Below, piece by piece: positions 7,631 to 16,892 of a stretch of DNA of 64,000 bases (position 1 is the stretch's first letter; each line of letters starts with the position of its first letter). Location of the stretch: assembly GCF_040358985.1 (NCBI RefSeq), contig NZ_CP132932.1, forward strand, positions 1,674,001-1,738,000, read 5' to 3'. Under the pieces are notes generated by a model. That model was given only the letters and a program-made list of their open reading frames with translations. It ran no database searches and had not been told where the DNA came from. The position numbers and the translations under genes were made by a program. The DNA is from Tunturibacter empetritectus. Lineage in GTDB: Bacteria; Acidobacteriota; Terriglobia; Terriglobales; Acidobacteriaceae.

Positions 7631-9229
7631 ATGTCGGATCGGTCATACGCCATCACCCGGACACTCTCCTCCGTGTTCCTCGTGGGATACCTTCTGCTCT
7701 TCGTGATCCGTACCTGGCACTGGCCCCTCATGGGCGACGCCGCCCTCATGCATTACGTCGTCTTCCTCATGGACCACGGCATGGCTCCGTATCGCGACAT
7801 CGTCGATCCCAACATGCCGACGACGCTTCTGATAGAAGGCGCCGTCATGCATCTCTTCGGCGGCAACTCGCTCACCTGGCGGCTCTTCGACCTCTCGCTC
7901 CTGGCCGTCTCGGCACTCGCCATGTTCGTCATCTGCCGGCCCTACAGCCGCTTCGCTGCACTCTTTGCAGCGTCCCTCTTCGCGCTCATCCACGGCCGCA
8001 ACGGCCTAGTCGAACTAGGTCAGCGCGATCTCACGATGACGGTCTGCCTCCTCATCGGCTACGCCTTCCTACTCACCGGCCTGAGAACCCATCACAGAGC
8101 GCTTCCACCAGGAAAGACCAGGCCCTGGATGACGGCCCTCTTCGGATTCTTCTGCGGCGTCGCAGCCACCATCAAGCCATCCGTTCTCTTCCTCGGACCA
8201 GCTGTCCTGCTCCTCGCAACCATCGCCCTAAAACGCAGAGGTCAACCCTTCGCCTCGCACCTCATCGCTGGGCTTCTTGGAACACTGACGCCGCTCCTAT
8301 TAATCCTCGCCTGGCTTCACCACCAACACATCACCGCCGATTTCTTCCGAACCCTCACCCAACTCCTCCCCTACTTCCTCCTCCTCGGCCCCCGCTCTTA
8401 CCCTCATCTCATCCTTCACAGCATCTCGTCCGTCATGCTTCCCGTCGTGCTGCTCTGGCTCCCCATCGTCCTCCTCAAAAAAGACTGGCTCACCTGGGAG
8501 CGAGCCGCCCTCCTCGTCGCAGTTCTCTTCGGACTAGCCTCCTTCTATCTCCAACGGAAGGGTTTTCCCTACCATCGCTACCCCTCCGAAGCCTTTCTGC
8601 TCCTCCTGATCGCCATCGACTTCACCACCATCCTCAAAACCAAACCAGCCCACTGGCGACTCCGCTTCACCAAGACCAATAAACTTCTGCCTGCCCTGTC
8701 CATAGCGGGAATTGTGGTTGGCGTAGTCTTCGTCGCAGGCGGTTCCACCGCACACGCCCTCTGGCAGGACTGGCGCAATCAGGAGTTCGACACCATGCTC
8801 CGCGCCGACCTCAACCGACTGGGAGGCGAAAAACTCGACGCCCGTGTGCAGTGTCTGGACATGGCCGACGGCTGCATCCCCACGCTCTACAACATGCGTC
8901 TCGTGCAATCCACCGGCTATCTCTACGACTGCTACATGCTCTCCAACCAACCCGGGACCGAACGAGACCGATCTCGCGAAGCCTTCTGGCAGGCCATCAC
9001 GAAGAATCCCCCTGCCGTCTTCGTCGTCTCAAGCAACGACTGCGACCCAGCCACCCAGCGCCCCGGCTACGCCTATCAAAAGCTGAACCGCTGGCCCCAA
9101 TTCGACGACTACCTCCAAGCCAACTACCACCTCGACGTAGAACGAATCCCCCCGCGCATGGTCAACGCAGGCAGCAGCCCCTCCAAGCCCCTCGGCTACA
9201 GAATCTACGTCCAAAACAACCTCAACTAG
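7631..9229 (+). CDS. GT39/ArnT-like integral membrane glycosyltransferase
   Basis: 532 residues from ATG 7631 (gggag 11 bp upstream; the longer frame from 7556 overlaps the repeat). About 9-11 hydrophobic segments are visible. The first periplasmic loop, HWPLMGDAALMHYVVFLMDH then GMAPYRDIVDPNMP, carries the acidic residue and P-Y-R-D motif of dolichol/undecaprenyl-phosphate-sugar dependent GT39-type enzymes. The periplasmic C-terminal domain has several cysteines (CLDMADGCIP, NDCDP). The substrate is not predictable. Its 3' end overlaps tgt by 8 bp in a convergent arrangement. Confidence 0.8.
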   Translation: MSDRSYAITRTLSSVFLVGYLLLFVIRTWHWPLMGDAALMHYVVFLMDHGMAPYRDIVDPNMPTTLLIEGAVMHLFGGNSLTWRLFDLSLLAVSALAMFVICRPYSRFAALFAASLFALIHGRNGLVELGQRDLTMTVCLLIGYAFLLTGLRTHHRALPPGKTRPWMTALFGFFCGVAATIKPSVLFLGPAVLLLATIALKRRGQPFASHLIAGLLGTLTPLLLILAWLHHQHITADFFRTLTQLLPYFLLLGPRSYPHLILHSISSVMLPVVLLWLPIVLLKKDWLTWERAALLVAVLFGLASFYLQRKGFPYHRYPSEAFLLLLIAIDFTTILKTKPAHWRLRFTKTNKLLPALSIAGIVVGVVFVAGGSTAHALWQDWRNQEFDTMLRADLNRLGGEKLDARVQCLDMADGCIPTLYNMRLVQSTGYLYDCYMLSNQPGTERDRSREAFWQAITKNPPAVFVVSSNDCDPATQRPGYAYQKLNRWPQFDDYLQANYHLDVERIPPRMVNAGSSPSKPLGYRIYVQNNLN

Positions 9230-10349
9230 CTTCGCCAACTCCTGCCAAATCCCGCCGCACCCGCTCCATCGTATCCAGATAAAACGCAATATTGTGCACG
9301 CTATTCAGCACAGCACTCAACGGCTCGCCCGACGCAAATAAATGCCGCAGATAAGCCCGCGTATACCGCCGGCACACCATACATCCGCACGTCGCGTCGA
9401 TCGGCCCCTGATCCTCCGCATACTCCTTCTTCTTGATATTCAGCCTGCCCTCCGATGTAAACAGCAGCCCATGCCGCCCCGCCCGCGTCGGCAGCACGCA
9501 GTCCATCATGTCCACGCCCATCCGCGCGTACTCCTCAATCTCATCCGGATACCCCACCCCCATCACATATCGCGGCTTATCCTTCGGCAGATGCTCCAGC
9601 GTCCAGGCGATCATCTCCCGCGTCACCTTCCGCGGCTCCCCCACCGCCAGCCCGCCGATGGCATACCCTGGCAGATCCATCTCCACCAGCCTCTCCGCCG
9701 ACTCCTTCCTCAAATCCGCATACATGCCGCCCTGCACAATCCCAAACAAACTCTGCGTCTGCCCCTGTCTCTCCGAAAACCACGGTACCCGGTCCTTATG
9801 TAACTCAAAGTGATCCTTCGACCGCTGCGCCCACGCATGCGTCAACCCCATCGACTCCCGCGTCCTCTCCCACGTCGCCGGCGTCTCCACGCACTCATCG
9901 AAGACCATCGCAATATCCGCCCCCAATGCAATCTGCACCTCCATCGAGTGCTCCGGCGAGAAAAAATGCTTGCTCCCATCCAGGTGCGACCGAAACTCCA
10001 CCCCCTCCGGCGTCACCTTCCGCAGCTTGCTTAAACTGAACACCTGGAACCCGCCCGAATCCGTCAGCATCGGGCGCTCCCAGCTCATAAACCGATGCAC
10101 CCCGCCCATGCGCCGCACCAGCTCATGCCCCGGCCGCAGATACAGATGGTAGGTGTTCGCCAGAATAATCTGCGCCCCCTTTCCACCCGCGCCAACCTCT
10201 TCCAGCAGACTCTGCGGCACCGCCTTCACGCTCGCCGCCGTCCCCACCGGCATAAACACCGGAGTCTCCACCACTCCATGCGGCAGCCTCAGCCGCCCCC
10301 TCCGCCCTCCGCCCTCAGCGGTCCTGTCTACCTCAAACGAAAATCCCAT
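9222..10349 (-). CDS. tgt: tRNA-guanine(34) transglycosylase
   Basis: 375 residues from ATG 10349, the same length as E. coli Tgt; the frame is open to 10442 without family support. Key motifs: LTDSGGFQVFSL (nucleophile-pocket region), DGSKHFFSPEHSMEVQIALG, MVFDECVETPATWE, FGIVQGGMYADLR, GYAIGGLAVGEP, and the zinc site CGCMVCRRYTRAYLRHL. It exchanges guanine-34 for preQ1 in tRNAs with GUN anticodons, an early step in queuosine synthesis. It overlaps the end of the GT39-like gene by 8 bp and is separated from its usual partner yajC. Confidence 0.97.
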   Translation of the reverse strand: MGFSFEVDRTAEGGGRRGRLRLPHGVVETPVFMPVGTAASVKAVPQSLLEEVGAGGKGAQIILANTYHLYLRPGHELVRRMGGVHRFMSWERPMLTDSGGFQVFSLSKLRKVTPEGVEFRSHLDGSKHFFSPEHSMEVQIALGADIAMVFDECVETPATWERTRESMGLTHAWAQRSKDHFELHKDRVPWFSERQGQTQSLFGIVQGGMYADLRKESAERLVEMDLPGYAIGGLAVGEPRKVTREMIAWTLEHLPKDKPRYVMGVGYPDEIEEYARMGVDMMDCVLPTRAGRHGLLFTSEGRLNIKKKEYAEDQGPIDATCGCMVCRRYTRAYLRHLFASGEPLSAVLNSVHNIAFYLDTMERVRRDLAGVGEAS

Positions 10350-10526
10350 TACTCCGATTGTATGAGGGCAGGCCCATTTCGCCTCCAACGACGCACCAAC
10401 AGCCTCTTCGGAGCAGTCACACTCCATTAATTCATCTGGCATTCAACTTCAATTCACAAATCCAGCCACCTTCAGACCTAACAATAAGGAGCACCGCATC
10501 TCTACCAACTTTTGAGGCCTCAAAAA

Positions 10527-12311
10527 ATGATTCGGAAACTTCTCGCCCTCTCGTTGTCCTCGACCCTTATTCTCAGTGGCTGCGGCCAGGGCACGGTCAG
10601 CACGCCTCCAGGCAACGGCAACGCCAACACCACTCCGCCCGTCGTCATCACGCCCACCACCGCCCAGGCCGCCATCAAGCACATCGTCGTCATCTACGGC
10701 GAAAACATCTCCTTCGACCACTACTTCGGTACCTACCCCAACGCGGCCAACACAGGCGGAACCACCTTTACCCCTGCAACCGCCGCCACGGTAGCTGCTG
10801 CGGCCGCCGCCGGCACCACCAGCCTTCCGGCCACTCCCACCATCACCAATAACTACATCTCGAACCCCAGTCTGCTCACGGCCAATCCGAATCTCAACAG
10901 CGCCAATAATGTGTCTGCATCGAACTCTGTGTCGGCCAATCCCTTCCGACTCGGCCCAAACCAGGCTGCCACCAATGACCAGGACCACAACTACGGCCCC
11001 GAGCAGCTGGCATTCGATAACGGCAAGATGGATCTCTTCCCACTCTCCGTCGGAACCGCCAACCCCGCCTCCCTCGTCAATTCGACCGGAGCAGCTCCCA
11101 TCACTGGCACCACCGCCCTCACCATGGGCTACTATGACGGCAACACCGTCACCGCACTCTGGAATTATGCCCAGCACTACGGCCTCAACGACCACTCCTT
11201 CGGCACCACCTTTGGTCCCTCCACCCCAGGCGCCATCAACCTCATCTCCGGCCAGACCAACGGCGTCATCAATCAGGTCGGCGCCCTGGGCAGCGCCGTA
11301 ATCGCCGACGGCCAGGGTGGCTTAACGGACATCAACGACGCTGACCCGGCCAATGACGTCTGCTCCTCGACGGGCGAGTACTTCAGCATGTCCGGCAAAA
11401 ACATCGGCGATCTGTTGAACACCGCCGGCATCTCCTGGGGCTTCTTCGAGGGCGGCTTCAATCTCTCCATCACCAACACCAGCGCCAACGGCGTCATCGC
11501 CTCCGGTACCGGATGCCTGCCCGGGGAAGCAACCGGCAGCCGCGCCACCGGCGCCGTCAACATCCCCGGCAATCCTCTCAAGGCTGACTACATCCCCCAC
11601 CACCAGCCCTTCCAGTACTACGCCAGCACCGCAAACCCGACTCATATCCGCCCCGCCTCCGTCGCAGCGATCGGAACCGCGGCCGATACCGGCCCCTCCA
11701 CCGCCAACCACCAGTACGACATTCTTGACTTCAACGCAGCTCTCAAGGCCGGAAACATGCCTGCCGTCACCTTCCTCAAGGCTCCCGGCTACCAGGACGG
11801 CCACGCCGGTTACTCCGATCCTCTCGACGAGCAGACCTTCCTCGTCACCGAGATCAACGCCATCGAGTCCTCGTCCTTCTGGGGTTCGACCGCTATCATC
11901 CTTGCCTACGACGACTCCGACGGTTGGTACGATCACCTCACCGACTTCGTCAACGGCTCCCAGACAACCTCCGATGCAGCCTTCTGCAACGGCGCCGCTC
12001 CCACTCTGGCGGGTCCCAACTCCAACGGACTTCCCGTCCAGGGCCGTTGCGGTCACGGTCCTCGCTTGCCCCTGCTCGTCATCTCACCCTGGGCCAAGAA
12101 AAACTACGTCGATCAGACTCCGACCGACCAGGCCTCCATCACTCGCTTTATTGAAGATGTCTTCCTGAGCAGCGCACGCATCGGTGGCGGATCCTTCGAC
12201 GCCTCTGCCGGATCTCTCATGAACATGTTCAACTTCACGAGCAATGTTCCGCCCAATCCCAACGTCGTTCTCCTCAACCCAACTACCGGTGCAGTTACCT
12301 CTGGCAACTAG
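10527..12311 (+). CDS. Phosphoesterase family lipoprotein (phospholipase C/acid phosphatase AcpA-like)
   Basis: 594 residues from ATG 10527 (GAGG 8 bp upstream). The N-terminus has a lipoprotein signal (LALSLSSTLILSGCG, lipobox LSGC). The catalytic start IVVIYGENISFDHYFGTYP is diagnostic of the PF04185 phosphoesterases. Downstream come ILAYDDSDGWYDHLTD (metal-binding Asp/His) and RLPLLVISPWAKKNYVDQTP with ASITRFIEDVF. The enzyme probably hydrolyses phosphate or phospholipid esters at the cell surface; the substrate is unknown. A strong intrinsic terminator follows at 12353. Confidence 0.9.
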   Translation: MIRKLLALSLSSTLILSGCGQGTVSTPPGNGNANTTPPVVITPTTAQAAIKHIVVIYGENISFDHYFGTYPNAANTGGTTFTPATAATVAAAAAAGTTSLPATPTITNNYISNPSLLTANPNLNSANNVSASNSVSANPFRLGPNQAATNDQDHNYGPEQLAFDNGKMDLFPLSVGTANPASLVNSTGAAPITGTTALTMGYYDGNTVTALWNYAQHYGLNDHSFGTTFGPSTPGAINLISGQTNGVINQVGALGSAVIADGQGGLTDINDADPANDVCSSTGEYFSMSGKNIGDLLNTAGISWGFFEGGFNLSITNTSANGVIASGTGCLPGEATGSRATGAVNIPGNPLKADYIPHHQPFQYYASTANPTHIRPASVAAIGTAADTGPSTANHQYDILDFNAALKAGNMPAVTFLKAPGYQDGHAGYSDPLDEQTFLVTEINAIESSSFWGSTAIILAYDDSDGWYDHLTDFVNGSQTTSDAAFCNGAAPTLAGPNSNGLPVQGRCGHGPRLPLLVISPWAKKNYVDQTPTDQASITRFIEDVFLSSARIGGGSFDASAGSLMNMFNFTSNVPPNPNVVLLNPTTGAVTSGN

Positions 12312-12352
12312 CCAAGGTTTCACGGTACGTTCACAAATAAGCCATAAACTCA

Positions 12353-12388
12353 AAGGACGTACCCTGCATTCAAGGGTGCGTCCTTTTT
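12353..12388 (+). terminator. Intrinsic terminator after the phosphoesterase gene
   Basis: A stem of aaggacg(t)accct with agggt(g)cgtcctt, a short loop and a following run of five T. It lies 41 bp after the phosphoesterase stop and 41 bp before the start of the multicopper oxidase, so the two genes are probably transcribed separately. Confidence 0.8.
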
Positions 12389-12429
12389 CTGCTTTCAGCC
12401 CGCACCATCACGCTCGTACGGAGATAAGT

Positions 12430-14109
12430 TTGTCCCCCACCCGCCGCACCATACTCCAGCAGCTCTCTGCGCTGGGAACCCTCGCCTCCCCACCAATCGC
12501 TTTCGCCAGTCGCCTCCTGCAGAATCACGTCGTGTCCGCCGACTCAGGCATGTCCATGGCTGGCATGGCTCCCACCCAGCAATCTGACAAGCCTGCAATC
12601 AACGGCTTCTCCCTCACTCCCTTCGTCGACGAACTCCCCCTTCCCGAACGCGCCAGGCCCATCTCCTCACTCCACCCGCACAAGCTGCGCATCACCATGC
12701 GCGAGATCCACGCCAAGGCCCACCGTGACATCCCCCCCACCCGCATGTGGAGTTACGGAGACACCGCCCTCGCCCCTCTCATCGACATCCGCGCCCACCG
12801 GCCGCTTCAGGTTGAATGGGTCAACCAGCTTCCCAAGCAGCACTTCCTTCCCATCGATCACTCCCTCCACGGCTGCGGTCATGACATCCCGGACGTTCGC
12901 GCCTGCGTCCATCTCCACGGTGGTCGCACCCCCTCCAAAGACGATGGCTTCCCGGAAGACTGGTTCGTTCCCGGCACCTCCCGCACCTGTACCTATCCTC
13001 TCCAGCAGGACGCCGCCGCTCTTTGGTATCACGACCACGCCATGGGACTCAACCGGCTCAACACCTACGCCGGACTCTTCGGCATGGTGCTCCTACGCGA
13101 CGACGCAGAGGACGCGCTCAACCTGCCCTCCGGCAAATACGAGATTCCGCTTCAAATCTACGACCGCCAGTTCACCACCGACGGCCAGCTCTTCTATCCC
13201 GACTCCGGCGACCCCGAACATCCCTGGGTTCCCGAGTTTGGCGGAAGCTGCATCCTCCTCAACGGCAAGATGCGGCCCTATCTCGAAGTCGAGCCGCGCC
13301 TCTACCGCTTCCGCCTCCTCAACACCGCCAACAGCAGCTTCTTCAATCTGTCCCTCACCAATCGGCAGCCGTTTCATCAGATCGGCAGCGACCAGGGCCT
13401 GCTCCCAGCACCCGTCAAGATGTCCAACCTTCTCATCGCCCCGGCCGAACGAGCCGACCTCTTGATCGACTTCTCTCAGGCACCCGGTCAGTACATTCAC
13501 CTCGTCAATGGCGCCGTCCAGATCCTCGAATTTCGCGTCGCCCCGACGACCAGCCAAGACGCCGCACCGTCTCAATCATCGCGAACCCCGCGGACCTCGA
13601 ATGGAATCGCCACCGCAGCTTCCATTCCATCCGCTCTTCGCACCCTCGACCCAATCGCCGAGTCCGCCGCCACCACTACACGCACCATCACCCTCAACGA
13701 GTATCTCGACAAGATCGGTAATTCCATGCTCATGCTGCTAAACAACAAGCATTGGCATGAGCCCGTCACCGAAACTCCACGCCTCAACTCCACTGAGATA
13801 TGGGAGTTCGTAAACCTCACCGAAGACACGCACCCCATGCACCTGCACCTGGTGCGCTTCCAGGTCCTCGATCGTCGCGCATTTGATGTCTTCAAATATC
13901 GCAACAATCTGGGAACCCGTTATCTCGCAGCAGCCGTCCCGCCCGACCCGAACGAAACAGGCTGGAAGGACACCGTCCATTGTCCGGCCGGCGCGATCAC
14001 CCGCATCATCGTGCACTTCGACGGCTACCCCGGCAAATACCTCTACCACTGCCACATCCTCGAGCACGAAGCCAACGACATGATGCGCCCCTTCGAAGTC
14101 ATCGCCTAG
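12430..14109 (+). CDS. CotA/bilirubin-oxidase-like multicopper oxidase, Tat-exported
   Basis: 559 residues from TTG 12430, chosen because GGAG lies about 7 bp upstream and the product starts SPTRRTILQQLSALGTL, a twin-arginine signal. All four copper-binding segments are visible: HLHGG near residue 155, WYHDHAMGLNR near 198, HPMHLHLVRF near 468, and HCHILEHEANDMM near 540 with Cys, His and the axial Met of the type 1 site. The block LHLVRFQVLDRRAFD is typical of the CotA group. It oxidises phenolic or metal substrates with O2 in the periplasm; the substrate is unknown. The frame is open from 12244, but that part overlaps the preceding gene and terminator. Confidence 0.92.
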   Translation: MSPTRRTILQQLSALGTLASPPIAFASRLLQNHVVSADSGMSMAGMAPTQQSDKPAINGFSLTPFVDELPLPERARPISSLHPHKLRITMREIHAKAHRDIPPTRMWSYGDTALAPLIDIRAHRPLQVEWVNQLPKQHFLPIDHSLHGCGHDIPDVRACVHLHGGRTPSKDDGFPEDWFVPGTSRTCTYPLQQDAAALWYHDHAMGLNRLNTYAGLFGMVLLRDDAEDALNLPSGKYEIPLQIYDRQFTTDGQLFYPDSGDPEHPWVPEFGGSCILLNGKMRPYLEVEPRLYRFRLLNTANSSFFNLSLTNRQPFHQIGSDQGLLPAPVKMSNLLIAPAERADLLIDFSQAPGQYIHLVNGAVQILEFRVAPTTSQDAAPSQSSRTPRTSNGIATAASIPSALRTLDPIAESAATTTRTITLNEYLDKIGNSMLMLLNNKHWHEPVTETPRLNSTEIWEFVNLTEDTHPMHLHLVRFQVLDRRAFDVFKYRNNLGTRYLAAAVPPDPNETGWKDTVHCPAGAITRIIVHFDGYPGKYLYHCHILEHEANDMMRPFEVIA

Positions 14110-14782
14110 TCGCAGTTGCCGTGAACTCGGCCTCGCCCTCTTGCTGTTGCAGTTGCATCTGCTTTTCTTGTTTGTCATTCCCAAAGGGAATCTGCGTTTG
14201 CAGTTTGCCTTTTTTGTTGCCATTCCCGAAGGGAATCTGCTTTTCCCTTCCTCGAATTAACAACCCACCTGCTTTAGCTTCGAGTAGACCCGGAGCAAAA
14301 GGTTATGGATATCGAATCATTTCAAGATTCGTGTCCCGCCGAACAAGCCACCCACATGAAGCAATGCACGGCACCGAGCTTCTAAAAAAAATGTCTAAAA
14401 ACTTTTCTGAATTTCCTCAGCAAATTCGCATGTCAACCCCCAAAACTGCAAATCCCTCCGCCAGACAAGGGAATTCGCGTGGCGTATCAGTTAGGCTCGA
14501 TCCGCTATTCTTTAAAAAGACAAACAAAACAGATTTGCATGTCAGTTTCCCCTCGATCAGCCGTCTTATAGGACCTAACTCCTTTGCTTGCACGTATCTG
14601 CACGCAAGTGTTTTAGAATGAAGTTTTTACGAGTAATGCCTCGCCGCAACCTTCACATTGTAAAAGACTTGCGCGCGGGCAATAGGGGGGGGTACCCCCT
14701 ACCCACCACCGGCAAAACTCGCCTCCAGCCATTCTCCTTAGTGCCCGTTTTTGGAGTACCGTATCCCCAAGGAGATCGCGCC
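14110..14782. other. 673-bp intergenic region rich in short dispersed repeats
   Basis: No credible gene. It contains two copies of a small hairpin, cattccc(g/a)aagggaatctgc (about 14177 and 14221), set in T/G-rich sequence. It also holds two copies of a motif reading gcatgtca followed by a C-rich run (about 14428 and 14537), and an ataggggggg-type motif (gggggggtaccccc, about 14682-14700) that recurs at about 61417. AAGGAGA just before 14783 is the ribosome site of the aldo/keto reductase. Its promoter probably lies here but I cannot place it. Confidence 0.6.
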
Positions 14783-15658
14783 ATGCTAAGGAGAGACTTC
14801 CTTCGCCGCTCGACCCGCACCGTAGGTGCCGCCCTTCTCGCCTGCTCCCCAATCGCTCGCGCTGCATTACTCGAACCCGATCCTCTCCCGCAAAAGTTCC
14901 AAGCCCAGGACGAAGTCGTCCTCGGCCACACCGGCATCCGCACCAGCCGCCTCGCCATGGGAACCGGCACCATCGGCTTCGGAGGCTCCTCCAACCAAAC
15001 CCGCCTCGGCACCTCGCCTCTCACCAGACTCCTCCTCGACGGCTACAACAATAACGGTCTCCGCTTCTTCGACTCCGCCGACTCCTACGGCAGCCATCCC
15101 TACGTCGCCGAGGCTCTCAAGCACATCCCCCGCGACAAAGTCACCGTCCTCACCAAGACCGACACGCGTGACGCCGCCGGAGTCCGCGCCGACCTCGACC
15201 GCTATCGCAAAGAGCTGGGAGTCGACTACATCGACATCGTCCTGATTCACTGCGTCACCGAGGCCGACTGGACCACACGCTATCGTGGCGTCATGGATGT
15301 CCTCTCCGAGGCCAAGCAAAAAGGCATCATCCGCGCGCACGGTGTCTCCTGCCACAGCCTCTCCGCCTTGAAAGCAGCGGCGGCCTCGCCCTGGGTCGAA
15401 GTCGATCTCGTCCGACTCAACCCCATCGGCTCCCATATGGATGCTGACCCAGCGACCGTAATCAGCGTCATCAAGCAGATGCGCGCGCAAGGGAAGGGAA
15501 TCGTCGGCATGAAGATCCTCGGCCAGGGCGATCTTCGCGACAAGCCGGCCGAAGCCATTCGCTACGCCCTCGGCACCGGCGTACTCGACGCCTTCACCAT
15601 CGGCGCCGAATCCCAACGAGAGCAGAACAACCTCATCCAGCGCGTAGCCGCAGCTTAG
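14783..15658 (+). CDS. Tat-exported aldo/keto reductase family protein
   Basis: 291 residues from ATG 14783 (AAGGAGA 8 bp upstream). It begins MLRRDFLRRSTRTVGAALLA, a twin-arginine signal. The AKR fold follows: VVLGHTGIRTSRLAMGTGTI, catalytic Asp and Tyr in FFDSADSYGSHPYV, Lys in VTVLTKTD, His in DIVLIHCVTE, and the C-terminal GTGVLDAFTIGAES. The full tetrad (Asp, Tyr, Lys, His) is present. A periplasmic AKR is unusual, since NADPH is cytoplasmic; Tat export of a cofactor-loaded protein is the likely explanation. The substrate is unknown. Confidence 0.9.
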   Translation: MLRRDFLRRSTRTVGAALLACSPIARAALLEPDPLPQKFQAQDEVVLGHTGIRTSRLAMGTGTIGFGGSSNQTRLGTSPLTRLLLDGYNNNGLRFFDSADSYGSHPYVAEALKHIPRDKVTVLTKTDTRDAAGVRADLDRYRKELGVDYIDIVLIHCVTEADWTTRYRGVMDVLSEAKQKGIIRAHGVSCHSLSALKAAAASPWVEVDLVRLNPIGSHMDADPATVISVIKQMRAQGKGIVGMKILGQGDLRDKPAEAIRYALGTGVLDAFTIGAESQREQNNLIQRVAAA

Positions 15659-15699
15659 CTGTCTGGGACCTGACTAACTTAAATTTCCTTCAACTCACC

Positions 15700-15830
15700 A
15701 AAAAATGTTGCGCGGGGTTTCGTGGTTTTGTAAGGGGTTTTTGCGAAAATCGGGGATTTTGGTGTGGTGAATTGATGGTGAGAGCGTGGTGAGTTGTGGT
15801 GATAAACGTGGTGGCGAGCCGCGCTAAATT
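15700..15830. repeat. GTGGTG-rich degenerate repeat
   Basis: Downstream of the aldo/keto reductase the plus strand holds many spaced GGTG/GTGGTGA units, such as gtggtgaattgatggtgag and gtggtgagttgtggtgat. A similar sequence in reverse orientation occurs at 30265-30332. No coding potential or terminator structure is evident. Confidence 0.55.
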
Positions 15831-15881
15831 CTTCGACTCAAAACACGCCACGGACGGCAGATTTATTTTGGGGTTACCCGG

Positions 15882-16691
15882 CTACCGTTCCAGCATCTCC
15901 ACCGCCTGCGCCACCGTTATATCCTGCGGGACCTGTCGAAACTCACTGTGCACCACCCGCTCATTCCTGCCAATCTCTTTGAAGAGCATCGCCTTGCCTT
16001 CGATCGCCGTGTTCACCGTCGCGTCCTTCCAATCGCCACCTGGCTCCATCTCATGCGTCGTGCTGAAGCTGCTGCCAGCATGCACCGTTCCCAGCAAACC
16101 AAACCCGAGGCTGACATCCGCAGGCATCTTGCCATCAATCCCGTGCAACTGCATCGTCCGTCGATCTATCAAGACAGTGCCCAGCATTGCATGCAACACG
16201 CGCTCCTCAAGCGACTGCGTCTTGTAAGCAGGATCCGGTCGAAATGCAATATGCAGATCGCTCCCTTCCACGTGAGGATCCTCAAAGAGAAAAGCCTTTC
16301 GCAGCAACGCCAGCATCTGCTCCGCGTGCTCTTCGTCACTCTTCATGGCCTGCTCTCGCCGCCGAAAGACCTCGGGATGCGCAACAATCTCGGCAAGCTT
16401 GTTCTTCTCGGCAGCCATCCGATCCGCACTCAATGGCTTGCCATCTTCGGTCAGCAGAAGTCTCACCTTACCCAGTGCAGTCTCTATCACGCGCTCCCGC
16501 CACAGATGGCCGCCCGTACGATCAGACCGTTCCTCACAGAGATAGATATACCGGTTGCGATGCTCCGCCGGATCGTTCTCATGGTGCAGCATGGTGTCGA
16601 CGATCTGCTTCGCGGCGCTCGAGCTCTGCGCATGCAAGCTCCCTGCTGCCAGTAGACAAATCGACACTGTGGCTCCTACAACAAACCGCAT
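15882..16691 (-). CDS. Exported protein of unknown function, possibly LolA-like
   Basis: 269 residues with a clear signal peptide (MRFVVGATVSICLLAAGSLHA, cleavage after AHA/Q). The mature part contains a charged helical region (residues about 70-125) and a later beta-rich portion (TVLIDRRTMQLHGIDGKM, FSTTHEMEPGGDWKD). Its ending, NERVVHSEFRQVPQDITV, is reminiscent of LolA/LolB-fold periplasmic proteins common in Acidobacteria. I recognise no catalytic motif and assign no function. It is divergent from the MFS gene with about 200 bp between them. Confidence 0.75.
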   Translation of the reverse strand: MRFVVGATVSICLLAAGSLHAQSSSAAKQIVDTMLHHENDPAEHRNRYIYLCEERSDRTGGHLWRERVIETALGKVRLLLTEDGKPLSADRMAAEKNKLAEIVAHPEVFRRREQAMKSDEEHAEQMLALLRKAFLFEDPHVEGSDLHIAFRPDPAYKTQSLEERVLHAMLGTVLIDRRTMQLHGIDGKMPADVSLGFGLLGTVHAGSSFSTTHEMEPGGDWKDATVNTAIEGKAMLFKEIGRNERVVHSEFRQVPQDITVAQAVEMLER

Positions 16692-16892
16692 CGACCTTGG
16701 ATCCTCATCTCGTCAGCAAAAAATTACCAGCCCACCAAGCCCCAGTAAAGCACGCCAGCAACACTACTCGTATAAATTCCTGCCAACTGCCCGTACAGAC
16801 GCGATCGCAACGCTGTAGGACTCGCCCTCGAGATTGCCCGCCGAAATATCCAATAACCCGTCACAAAACTCACGTAGACTGCCATCAATCGC

